From: Ekhidna lutea
GTDB taxonomy: Bacteria > Bacteroidota > Bacteroidia > Cytophagales > Cyclobacteriaceae
NCBI RefSeq assembly: GCF_900188325.1
Contig: NZ_FZPD01000002.1
Coordinates: 434,001 to 498,000, forward strand
Length of the DNA stretch: 64,000 nucleotides
Reading direction: 5' to 3'
Each line of letters opens with the position of its first letter. Within the stretch, counting starts at the first letter, position 1. Both the position numbers and the translations under genes were made by a program. The notes under the pieces were generated by a model. The model did no database searches and was not told the DNA's origin. It worked only from the letters and a program-made list of their open reading frames with translations. Of this stretch, positions 8,197 through 18,800 are shown piece by piece.

Positions 8197-11100
8197 GATC
8201 TACTATACTCTTCAATCTCCCCATGTCATCATAATTGTACTCCGTCTTGTTCCCATTGGTATCTATTTGCGAAATAATCCCATAAATTGGATCATACTGA
8301 TAGGTTGTCACAATAGCATTCGCTAATGCTCCGCTACTTCTCAACAATTGCTCGTCAACCTCTGAAAGATTTCCTGAAGGGTTCATATCCGTAAGTCCAG
8401 TCGCAGCTTCATCTATTGTGGCATTTTCAATTTTAGCAACTGGAAAACTACCATTGAATCCCCAAATGAATGTTACTGGTTTCCCATTAGGTTTATTCAT
8501 CTGACTGGGTTTATTATTTGTATCGTATTGCCATTCCATCGCCAATTCAAAATTCGAAGGCACATATGTACTTTGAATATCGGTCTCATATGAGCGAGAA
8601 ACAGCTGCACTATTCCTATAGTCATATTTTTCAATAGGCTGACCCAGTTCATTGTATTTCAGCAATGATCCACTTGAAAAATTACCGTTAATCATTTTTT
8701 CGCTTCTGATAGGACGTACAAAATTCCCGTCTTGTAAAGCTGCAATATTGTATTGGGTAAGTCCACGGCTGAAGTCTTGTGGATAATAGTGATATTCGGT
8801 TGTTTGCGAACCATCAGCGGCAGTCATGGTATATCTTGTCAACTGAAGATGCTCTGGTTTGTCATAATCATAATTATGTGTGACCGTCATTACATTGCCA
8901 GCATCATCATAAAGCTCCTCAATCGTTTGAGATTTATAAAACCATTCCGAAATACGTTGGTACTCTGCAACATCCACCTGTAAGGTTATGTATTCTGCAT
9001 GGACTGTTGTTCCATTCGATTCATTTTTACATGGATGAGGCAAATAAGTAACCAACTCATTATCTGCCCCAGTAGCTGTACACTGAATCGGCTCATTCTC
9101 TGTTGAGAACTGACCATATTTCCACTCGTGTGGATGAGATGCTGAACACTTATATATGTTCAAAGTTTTATTCCTGTTGTTATCATCACAGGTCATATAA
9201 AACTTTCTGGTTATCCAGGGATCAAACTTTCTTCTGATAGATAAGTTTTTGGATACATCCAATGCTCGTGGGTCCGGACTGTACACATTTGTGGTTTCCT
9301 TTAAAACGCTAAATCCAGATTCATCTTTCTTGTATAGTTTCCGATTTAATTCCAATCCATTTCCCCATCCAAAATTTGATAAAGGAGCCTCCAGAATTTC
9401 ATTGCCGTGCTCGATCCTGGCAAGCCCATCATCCATGATTTTAAAGGTTACTTCTTCCTTTCCATTCTCGGCGTTCTCCCCATAGCTAATCGTCACATTT
9501 TCGTAGGTCACATGGCTTCCTTTAGAGTTCATTAAAGTTCTTGTACTATTCCCATTTAATACCATCATATCACACCTGTCAATATCCAGGCAGCTAGGAT
9601 TTTCATTATCTCCACACTGACATTCGGTATATCTAAAATAATCACTTAGATAGTGGGGAATAAACCGCTGATGACCCGAAGACCTGTTTGTACCAAATTC
9701 TTCATAAGTGTAGGTCTTTATCATTTCTTGAGCATCAGAGTTGGGATTTTGCACCATCTTTTGAATCCTGATTCCTCCAATATACTGATCTGCAAAATTT
9801 TCCTCAAGCTCAGAGACATAGGTAAATGCTATGCTAGGGATTACGTCATTACCATTAGATGTTACAATTTCAGCCTCTAAAGGCACACCTGGAATTACCA
9901 CTGAATGATACTCTATGATACTGTTATCTTCAGGTAACATCTCTTCCAGATTCCTTTGAAAATAGATATCACCAGTAGCTGCATCTTTTAAATAGAATCT
10001 GGTATCGTGAAAGGTACCTCCATTTGATGCTGTTTTGGTAAGCTTCAATTGTATGTTTACGCTTTGTGCTTTGGCACTGTTCACAGGTTCTGTTACCGTA
10101 GTATTTAAAACGCCATCTAAAACCAGGTCAGTAGTAATATCAGTGAAATAGCTTCCGTAGACTGAGTTTGATTCATAATAAAAATCAGTACTTCCCCCAG
10201 TCGGATAAGTAATTGATTTTAATGAACCCTTTACTGCAAAATCAAAATCCACTGACCTATCTGCTGATGCTGAGCTTTGCAAGAAAAGATAATGATCTGA
10301 ATCCGGCAGGATATCTAGATTGTCCTTACCGTTAAATAAACCCCAATGATCCTGGGCAAAAGAAAAACGTGGAGCAATCTCCTCAGGACTATAGTAGTTG
10401 AATGAGTGAGTCTTTATTGGTTCTTGATTAATTGGGTCTATTTCAGAAAAATTTTCAAGAAAATATCGATTGGGGACATCTTCTGTATACTCGTTCGTAA
10501 ATGAACCTGGATCGATATCAAGATATGAAAAATTGTACATTTTTTTAATTTCTTCACTTTCATCCAACACTCGCATATCCGTTAACTTCTGTAATCTGGA
10601 ACCTCCCTCAATATCAAATTCAACTGATCCTAAATGACTAACAATTTTGGAAAGTTTTTGTCCAAGCTCAACTTCCATTATGCTTCGGCACTTAGAAATG
10701 ATTAGATCCCTGCATGATCCGCATTTATTTTGAGAATCATCAGTAAAATACCTTCTTTCTTCTTTGCGCTGAATACCATAATCATAAGCGTAGTATCCTG
10801 TAGGTGTATACTCAAAAGTGATTGTTGATCCTGTAGGGTGCTCAATTTTATATAGGTAGTAAGCAGTTACTTGAAAAACAGAAGCAGCAGGAAGGCAATT
10901 TGTACCACCCGGAGCAGAGTTCATGCGGGACTTTTCAATATAGGTACCTCCAAAATAGTGCTTGACTCCATCCGGAGTGGTAATGATTATTTCACCTTCG
11001 CCAATATTGTCAAGGTAGCGTTCTATTTTCAGATTCACTTTTGGAATGGTCACTAGGGCCCCTTTATGATCATGCAAGAACTTGCCGCTATACCCGAGAA

Positions 11101-11602
11101 AGTTGTAGCTAAACTCATCATTTTGAGGATCTATCGTTCTATGATTCAGGTTTTGTCGGATGTATTCATCAGTCTCCCAGGTGCCCATTCCGGTAATTTC
11201 AGGATACTGAACAAGTCCGCTGTTTTTATTTAATACTTCTTCATCTGCAAGTCCCATTACACTTCTTGTGATAACACCTCCGGCATTGAGGTCCCAACCA
11301 AGGCCTAACCAGGTTTCCGTTTGGTTTACTCTAAGGCCTGTCGTACGGTAGCTCATGGAAATAGGTACTGAAAGATCGCCATTTGAAAAGGTGTAAATAG
11401 GGATATTTACATTTACAGCTCCATTAGATAAATCCACCGGGAAGGAGCCGTAACTGCCCAATGATGCAGCATTGGGCGTAGCAGGAGTGAAATCAAACTC
11501 TGTGTCTATACCCGGGTCAGTTTGACCAAAAGAAAAAACACAGGTAAGTATAAGTGTGACAATACTTGCCGGTTTGATTAGGTTGTTAACGAAATTATTC
11601 AT
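8141..11602 (-). CDS. RHS/YD-repeat secreted protein, toxin-less partner of the large RHS protein
   Basis: A 1153-residue secreted protein with a signal peptide (IVTLILTCVFSFGQ). The N-terminal third matches the start of Bacteroidota RHS proteins (SLGSYGSFPVDLSNGAVNVN, then ISMSYRTTGLRV and WLGLGWDLNAGG). The C-terminus has YD-type repeats (YQYDPIYGIISQIDTNGNK, YNYDDMGRLKSIVDHEGN). Such repeats form the beta-cage shell of RHS/Tc toxins. It stops right after the repeats and has no variable C-terminal effector domain. In this phylum, such proteins are commonly encoded next to a DUF6443-type RHS protein; I infer that both build one cage. The gene is separated from the toxin-immunity pair by the 650-bp repeat region at 11603-12251. 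Confidence 0.85.
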   Translation of the reverse strand: MNNFVNNLIKPASIVTLILTCVFSFGQTDPGIDTEFDFTPATPNAASLGSYGSFPVDLSNGAVNVNIPIYTFSNGDLSVPISMSYRTTGLRVNQTETWLGLGWDLNAGGVITRSVMGLADEEVLNKNSGLVQYPEITGMGTWETDEYIRQNLNHRTIDPQNDEFSYNFLGYSGKFLHDHKGALVTIPKVNLKIERYLDNIGEGEIIITTPDGVKHYFGGTYIEKSRMNSAPGGTNCLPAASVFQVTAYYLYKIEHPTGSTITFEYTPTGYYAYDYGIQRKEERRYFTDDSQNKCGSCRDLIISKCRSIMEVELGQKLSKIVSHLGSVEFDIEGGSRLQKLTDMRVLDESEEIKKMYNFSYLDIDPGSFTNEYTEDVPNRYFLENFSEIDPINQEPIKTHSFNYYSPEEIAPRFSFAQDHWGLFNGKDNLDILPDSDHYLFLQSSASADRSVDFDFAVKGSLKSITYPTGGSTDFYYESNSVYGSYFTDITTDLVLDGVLNTTVTEPVNSAKAQSVNIQLKLTKTASNGGTFHDTRFYLKDAATGDIYFQRNLEEMLPEDNSIIEYHSVVIPGVPLEAEIVTSNGNDVIPSIAFTYVSELEENFADQYIGGIRIQKMVQNPNSDAQEMIKTYTYEEFGTNRSSGHQRFIPHYLSDYFRYTECQCGDNENPSCLDIDRCDMMVLNGNSTRTLMNSKGSHVTYENVTISYGENAENGKEEVTFKIMDDGLARIEHGNEILEAPLSNFGWGNGLELNRKLYKKDESGFSVLKETTNVYSPDPRALDVSKNLSIRRKFDPWITRKFYMTCDDNNRNKTLNIYKCSASHPHEWKYGQFSTENEPIQCTATGADNELVTYLPHPCKNESNGTTVHAEYITLQVDVAEYQRISEWFYKSQTIEELYDDAGNVMTVTHNYDYDKPEHLQLTRYTMTAADGSQTTEYHYYPQDFSRGLTQYNIAALQDGNFVRPIRSEKMINGNFSSGSLLKYNELGQPIEKYDYRNSAAVSRSYETDIQSTYVPSNFELAMEWQYDTNNKPSQMNKPNGKPVTFIWGFNGSFPVAKIENATIDEAATGLTDMNPSGNLSEVDEQLLRSSGALANAIVTTYQYDPIYGIISQIDTNGNKTEYNYDDMGRLKSIVDHEGNILQQNTYNYGSQDN

Positions 11603-12251
11603 GACTTATAGGTGAGTATATTTTTCTTATTCTTTTGCTTTATGGCTTTCTTATTGATTTATCTCCCTCAGAGTTACTCTTTACTCCCTCAGAGTTACTC
11701 GCAGAGAACTCTGAGGCTTTTGTGCTATGTTTTCTTATTCTATGTTCTTTGTTCCTCAGAGTCCTTTCCCTTTCTCCTTTCCAGTCTTAAGTGACTCTGA
11801 GGAGGTGGAAATTTCAATTCATATCTTCAAAACTTCGCCCAAGTCTCTCTCTCCCTCACCCCCTCGCAGGAAGACTTCCGCGATATGGGGGACTCTGAGG
11901 GGGTGGAGTTCAAGTCTTTTCGACTTGGACTTTTTCCTCATTTCTTAACTATTCTTTTTCTTCATTTCAATTCATGTATTCAAAACTTCGCCCAAGTCTC
12001 TCTCTCCCTCAACCCCTCGCAGGAAGACTTGCGCGATAAGGTATGTTCTTTGTTCCTCAGAGTCCTTTCCTTTCTCATTTCCAACCCAAGTGACTCTGAG
12101 TGGGGTGGATTATAGTTCAATTCATTTCGACTTGGACTTTTTCCTCATTTCTTAACTATTCTTTTTCTTCATTTCAATTCATGTCTTCAAAACTTCACCC
12201 AAGTCTCCCTCTGCCTCACCCCCTCGCAGGAAGACTTCCGCGATATGGGGA
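11603..12251. repeat. Non-coding mosaic of direct repeats and hairpins between the RHS genes
   Basis: No gene is credible here. Three copies of an ~80-bp unit lie at about 11811-11890, 11964-12041 and 12172-12250. The first and third are exactly 360 bp apart. The unit ends in a palindrome (11860-11890 and 12220-12250) with CCCC/GGGG outside, TCGC/GCGA in the middle and GGAAG/CTTCC inside. A 57-bp stretch at 11921-11977 recurs at 12128-12184, and 29 bp at 11741-11769 recur at 12042-12070. A short tandem repeat CTCCCTCAGAGTTACTC sits at 11663-11700. The third copy ends one base from the stop codon of the putative immunity gene. Confidence 0.85.
11687..11716. other. Perfect 10-bp stem-loop
   Basis: CCTCAGAGTT (11687-11696) pairs with AACTCTGAGG (11707-11716) across a 10-base loop. 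It lies about 85 bp upstream of the RHS partner gene on its transcribed side, so it could affect read-through from the immunity gene. The flanking bases do not form a strong T-run on either strand. Confidence 0.6.
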
Positions 12252-12845
12252 TCAATCAAACTTATCTGGATTAACATCACCAAATATCTGGCCCACAAGT
12301 TCAATATGAGACTCTTTATTTAAGGAGACAATCGCATCTGCTTCCAACTTATCTTTATCTTCCCCATAGAATGCTATTCTCATGCCTAACCCATCAACCA
12401 CCAATTGATACATATATGATTTTGGGTTAGCTAGAATGAAATTTAATAGCTCTTCAAGGTTACTATCAAATAGTGATGCAATTGATTCAAATAAATACTC
12501 TGTCAAAAACCCATCACTCTTACTTGCCAATGCGGCTATAGCTTTGAGCTTGGATTCACTAATTGAATTTACATCAAATAGCTTATTTGTCATTTCCAGT
12601 AAGCACTCCTCGTAATTTGGATCCAAATCAACAGATTTAATTATTTCCTCCGGTTGACTGATCAATTTATCAGTTATGGTTTCAATTGATTGCTCATTCA
12701 ACTCACACAAATCCGTTGAAGGAATCTGAATGCTTTCATCGATAATCTTACCCATTACACTTGATTCGGGGGAGCTACAGCCAGAATTAGCACTACTGCA
12801 CGAAAATGCAGAATTAAAAATAATGGCAAATATTAGATGTCTCAT
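12252..12845 (-). CDS. Small lipoprotein, putative immunity protein of the RHS toxin
   Basis: A 197-residue predicted lipoprotein: MRHLIFAIIFNSAFSCSSAN gives a lipobox with Cys16, so the mature protein sits in the periplasm attached to a membrane. The rest is acidic and helical (EECLLEMTNKLFDVNSISES, SDGFLTEYLFESIASLFDS) with no enzyme motif. I do not recognise a family. It begins 10 bases after the stop of the giant RHS gene, exactly where immunity genes lie in polymorphic toxin loci. A periplasmic site is what a defender against a peptidoglycan-acting toxin would need. The immunity role is an inference from position and topology only. The repeat mosaic starts one base past its stop. Confidence 0.6.
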   Translation of the reverse strand: MRHLIFAIIFNSAFSCSSANSGCSSPESSVMGKIIDESIQIPSTDLCELNEQSIETITDKLISQPEEIIKSVDLDPNYEECLLEMTNKLFDVNSISESKLKAIAALASKSDGFLTEYLFESIASLFDSNLEELLNFILANPKSYMYQLVVDGLGMRIAFYGEDKDKLEADAIVSLNKESHIELVGQIFGDVNPDKFD

Positions 12846-12854
12846 AATTCAAAA

Positions 12855-15800
12855 TTAAAATCCTTGATCTTTCAACCAACTTTGTAAGTTATCTATTCCT
12901 TGACTCAAAGCATTTGTGAAACCATTCCAAAATGTATTTGTCTCTTCCTCTTCTTCCTCTTCTTGTTCTGAAGCCAGAAATGATTCCAAGTCATTTCTAA
13001 TAATCAGGACACCTCCTTTTTCTTCAGCATCATTCGCCATCAACTCATCGGTAATCTCCTTCAGTGTTTTAATATCACAATCAGAAGATCTTAGGCATCC
13101 ATAAGTCTTTTTGAGTTCGGCATCTGAGATTAGTTCCCACTCACCTGTCTCAGAATTGTATTTTTCTTGTCGCCCTCCATGAACCCTAATCAAATCCCTA
13201 CCGGTATCTACAATTTCACCTGCTAGTCCATTCAAAATCAACCTATGATTAGGTCCATATGCTGCCCTTTTCTTACCTCCAGACGTTCCTGGAGCTCCAT
13301 CAGAACCAGCAATCCACATATTATCATCAGGAATATCATAAACTCCAGTTGGAGTATTTGAATTTTTCTTATACACATCTGTACCGGCAGTACCTTCCGC
13401 TCTGACCGCAAACCTGTAAACTTCCTTTCCATTTCTATCTGTTACAACAGCAATTCCATACCCATATTTTTTCCTATTTCTCGAGACATGTACATGGATG
13501 TCCCACATTCCTGTTGGGTCAATTCTGTTAATTGGATTGTTTCTGACATAATTATAGGGGCTGTATGAGAAGTAACTTTCAGCCGCAGGATCAACCTTAT
13601 ACCATCTTCCTAAGGCCGCATCGTACATTCGTGCTTGAAAATCCATCACTCCAACACCCCAATCTTTCTGTCCTTCCTTACCTCCAAATTTGTAATTTTG
13701 TGGTGTAATAACCTTCCTCACACTTTCATTAAACGTCAGCCCAAAGGGATAGTAATCCTGGGAACTATTCACTACCAAACTAGTAGCCGCACTCTCCTGT
13801 ACAATCCTCAGATCGTCAAAATAGACTTCTGCATCCTGGTTGCTTTCGTTTACAATGTATACAAACAGGTATCCATCTTCGGTAAAGCCTTCTACTACTC
13901 TATCAAGCTTTGCAAAAGCACCTTCTGCCTCGGTTCCTACTGCAATGAAGCCGGAGTGTGACTCTCGGAAGGAATGCGCCTGATTAAAGAACATGTATTG
14001 TAAATATGCTCGTGGTTCTCCGTTATCCGCATCTGCAAAGAGTCCATTGGCTCCCGGGGTTGATAATGCACTATTCAACGAACTAGAGGCACTCTCTCCA
14101 CCTGTGCCGGTACTGGCTCCCCCAAAAGCTCCGGAAATAGCATTGGCGATATCTGCAACAGACGTATTATTCCAGCTACTGAACGTATACTTTGCCCACA
14201 CTTCCAGTTCTATTTTATCTCCGGCAGTGATATTCAGCACCTTTGCCGGGCCCACTCGTCTATCGGTTACAACCCCATTCAGTGCCACACTTTCATTACC
14301 GAGAGGGGTTCGGTTTTCCGCATTTACGCGCGTGTTGGTTGGGAACTCAAAGTAGCTTTCTTCGTATCCCGAACGCTCTCCCTCCATGGTGGCTTTATAC
14401 TCCTCCCGCTCCGGAAGGTCTCCGAATGCCACACGAGTATTGCCCAGGTGATCTTTTAGGAAATATTCATACCCATAGCTATTGGCGTATTTAATGGCTC
14501 GTCCTTCAGAGGTAAACAAGAAGCTAAGCTCCTGATCTTCATAAACTCCCAGTCCCAGGTAGTCGGTTACTTTTGGCGTGTTTGTACCATCATCTACCGT
14601 TTGTCTTAGTTTTATGCCTGCCGCATCGTATTCATAAGTGATCAATTTACCATCCAGGAATTCTACTTCAATCGGTAAGTTGAGATGGTTATACTCAATG
14701 CGCACAATCTCTTTGTTTACATCAGCAATCATGTTTCCATTGGCATCATAGTAGTATAGCTCACCGGGAACCCCACCTATTTCCTTATACCCTTCCGCAT
14801 CGTTTCCACCATCTTCCACTCGGTACAGTCTGTTGCTTTTGTTGCCATCTTCATATTGATAAGCCAGCAGGTCCATATCGATCAGGTTGCCACTAAGCTT
14901 TCCTTTTCGGTTTAGCGTCAGGATGTTTCCATTCTCATCGTATGAAGCATTCATAGAATAAAACGCTTGCCCTGTAAAGTTGGTATCTGTATTAAAAGCA
15001 CCATAAGTGGCTTTAGTCAGACGGTTCACTTTATCATAATGATAGACGTACGCTTGTTCGGTAGGTGTATCTACCAGGTTATTAGAGCTCCATTTCACTC
15101 CTGCAATATTGCCACCGTATTGTTTTTCTAAAACCTCACCATTGGCTGTATACTGATCCTGGTTGTAGGAGAGTCGCATCCCAAACAAGTCATTGGTGTC
15201 ATCATTGGTAATGCCTCCATCGTTTTGCAACTTGTGATTGTTGATATCGGTCAACCACCCGCGGATGTTGTATCGATAGTCCATGGATTGAAGGAAGCCT
15301 TCGACAGGCTCAGGCTGACCTGTGGGATGAGGTGCATGAATGTTCTTCTCAACCAATTCGCCTAATTCATTGTAATGATTTTCGGCGACTAGAATGCGAG
15401 CTTCATCATCAATGGTGTTGTACTCTCGGAGCAGTCTGTTTGCATGATCGTATTCAAACTCTTTCAATACCGTTACAGCCTCGAAGGAAGAGGTATGATT
15501 CTGAAACGTTTTCACTACATTTCCTATGAAATCATAGGCATTGCTGGATCGATCGATACCACCCAAATGGTTGTTAGAAACAGATTGAACCGGTCGGTAC
15601 TTATCATCATAATAAGATGCAGTTCTGATCCACTCCTGCCCTATAGCTCGTGTCATGGATCCTGTCACCTGACCTTTGACTTGATCATTATGAGTAGCAT
15701 CAAACCCGGATTCAGCCACAAAAGCCAGATCAGTCCAGTCAGCATCCATGAAGTCGTAATCATCATAGAAAGTGACAGTCAATACATCGGCGATTTGTGC

Positions 15801-18800
15801 ATTGGTTGGATAGGAATTGTTAAGACTGTAACCTACTTCGTTAGCTATTCTGTTTTCAAATCGTCCTTCTGAGTTGTCCAGTTCTCTTTGGATGTTACCT
15901 AAGCTTCGGTTATCTGTCACAACTCCAGTCATTATCGGGCGGTTGAGCTCATCGTATTTAGTATAAAGCCATTCTTTTGGTGAGACATCTCGCTGATTAC
16001 CATCTTGAGTCATCACTAGCCTGTCCCATTGATCATAAACCATGTTAACACACTCGGCTCCTGGTACAAACTTTTTTATCATACGTCTTCGTCCATCATA
16101 CCTATATTCAAAACCCAGCGCACGAAGTTGTTTCCAAGTAGGAGAAGAAGTTAATGCAGACAGCTTTGGTGGAATCACAAAACGAAGGTTTCCAAAATCA
16201 TCGTAGACGTAGTAGGTGTCGTACCACTCAATTGGCGTCTCATTGGCTTTCACCCGTTTTAAAATCGTCTGTCCAAGCCCGTTTGTATAGGTTTTGGTTA
16301 CCTGGCCATCTTCGGCGGTGACTTCTACAACGTTCAGTTGATTTGCAGGATACGTGCTGGTAGTAGTCGTCTTTTCCGGTGTACCTGCAATAATTACCCA
16401 TTTATCTACTTCTCCCTCTGTATTGAAGGAATAATTATTCGTGACTTGCTTATTATTATCATGCCAATCCTGACCTTGAGGAGTTGTTGAAAGCACCCTG
16501 TTTAGTGGGCTAGATTCAAATTCAGTTTCACTGAAAGGACGTGTATCGTGAGCTACTTTTGCTGCGGTGCTAAAGAAGTCTGATTGTGCCGTAATGGCGT
16601 CTGTATGAAATGCACCATTATTGACGTCAGTAAATGGCAAATGCTGTATTGACTGTCTACCAAATTCATCGTACTCTACCACTTGAATCACATCTTTTCC
16701 CGAAGGTGATGCTTTCAGCTTCACCGATTGTTTGTTACGCCCTAGCCCATCGAAATAGGAATAGGTTGTGGACATTTTAGTTGCATTCAGAATTGAAAGT
16801 TCCTCGTCTGTTTGTACAGGTACCATCGGGACTTCTGTTCTAACAAAGTTTTCACCCGGAGATGGAGGTTGGTTACATGAGTAACTGAATGTTACTGCAT
16901 TCGAATAGATCGGTAATCCTGTACATAATTGTTCCCCTTTTAATTTGAATAGGTCGCCATAGTGTGTAATGGTGGAAGCTTCATAATTTGATCCACTGCT
17001 AGATAATGCACCTAAATTAACCTCCTGTCCATCACGTACCACAACCAATCTTGCCGTATTCATATCCAAACGGCTATCTCCTTTAGTGAAGTACAGACTT
17101 ACTGTTTCACCCGGACAAACGTCTTCAGTTTCGGATGTTGTAAGTGTTCCTACATTGCTGATAGGATCAGTAATCTGAATAGTCAACTCAGGTGAGGATC
17201 TCCAGTAGCTGCCACCAGAACGCGCACGCCTTCGGAATTTGGTAGCTGAAGAAATAGTAATTGTGGGATCGTAATTAGTCTGAGCGTTTGTTGCGAGTGT
17301 CTTCCATTGTGTCCCATCATAGTATTGCCATCGATACTCGTATGTCCCGTCTCCACCGGTGGCCTCTGTTCCATAAATCATTCCAGGTGAAGAGCCGGAA
17401 CACACATCTCCATCATAGCTAATGGTTCCTGATAATACTCTTGGCAGTACTGTGATGATAGCAGAATAAGCTGACTTTATATTATCATTGGAAATTGCCC
17501 TTACCCTGTAATAGTATGTAGTTCCATAGGTAATACCGAATATTCTTAGGGAGATATCGGAAACGATCTCGTCTTTGAACAAAGAAGAGAAGCTGGCAGA
17601 TGTTGAAACCTGTAAACGATAATTGTTTGCACCATCAACTGCATTCCAATTTGCTTTGAAATTAGTCGTTCTTTTGACGGATTCCTTTAGAGCTTCTGGC
17701 GCTGAAAGAGTGGTGTTGGACTCTTTAAAATCGGAAAAATCAGTTGAATAAACTGAACTTACTGCCTTAACTCGATAGTAATACTTTTTCCCTGGAGACA
17801 GGCCTGTTACAGTATGGCTGGTCCCCGATGATATTGTCTTTCCACCATAACCGCTTACATGGTTACTAAAATTTGAACTTGCGGACACATAGAGCTTGTA
17901 ACTGGTTGCACCTGTCACACCATTCCAGTTCGCGGTAAAACGATCGGTCTTTTTATTCGTTGGACCTCCTATCACAGGAGTACTCAATGTGGTGTTGGAC
18001 ACTTTCGATGCTGAATAACCAGTAGTATATGCAGAACTTGCTGCTTTAACACGATAGTAATACTTCTTACCTGGGGAAAGTCCTGTAACCGTATGGCTGG
18101 TCCCTGATAATATTGTTTTCCCGTCATAATCGCTTTCATGGCTACTAAAGTCTGAACTTGCCGATACATAGAGCTTGTAACTGGTTGCACCTGTCACACC
18201 AATCCAGTTCGCAGTAAAACGATCGGTCTTTTTATTCGTTGGACCTCCTATCACAGGAGTACTCAATGTGGTGTTGGATTGCTTCGATGCTGAATAACCA
18301 GTAGTATATGCAGAACTTACTGCCTTAACTCGATAGTAATACTTCTTTCCTGGAGACAGGCCTGTTACAGTATGGCTGATCCCCGATGATATTGTCTTTC
18401 CACCATAACCGCTTACATGGTTACTAAAATTTGAACTTGCGGACACATAGAGCTTGTAACTGGTTGCACCTGTCACACCGCTCCAGTTCGCAGTAAAACG
18501 ATCGGTTTTTTTATTCGTTGGATTCCCAATAATTGGAGTAGTCAACGTCGTGTTGGATTGCTTCGATGCTGAATAACCAGTAGTATATGCAGAACTTACT
18601 GCCTTAACACGATAATAATACTTCTTTCCTGGAGATAGCCCTGTTACTGTATGACTGGTCCCTGATGATATTGTCTTTCCATCATAATCGCTTACATAGC
18701 TACTAAAATCTGAAATTGCCGATACATAGAGCTTGTAACTGGTTGCACCTGTCACACCACTCCAGTTTGCTGTAAAACGATCGGTCTTTTTATTCGTTGG

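Noticed and set aside
11612-12309. Several plus-strand open frames of 60-76 codons
   Set aside because: They lie in the repeat mosaic, are low in complexity (Ser/Phe/Leu/Pro), and restate the same repeat in different frames.
12855-13520. RHS tail as a DNase or deaminase toxin
   Set aside because: No HNH, HxxP or HxE/CxxC deaminase motif was seen; the HGG and YGC pair fits the L,D-transpeptidase type better.
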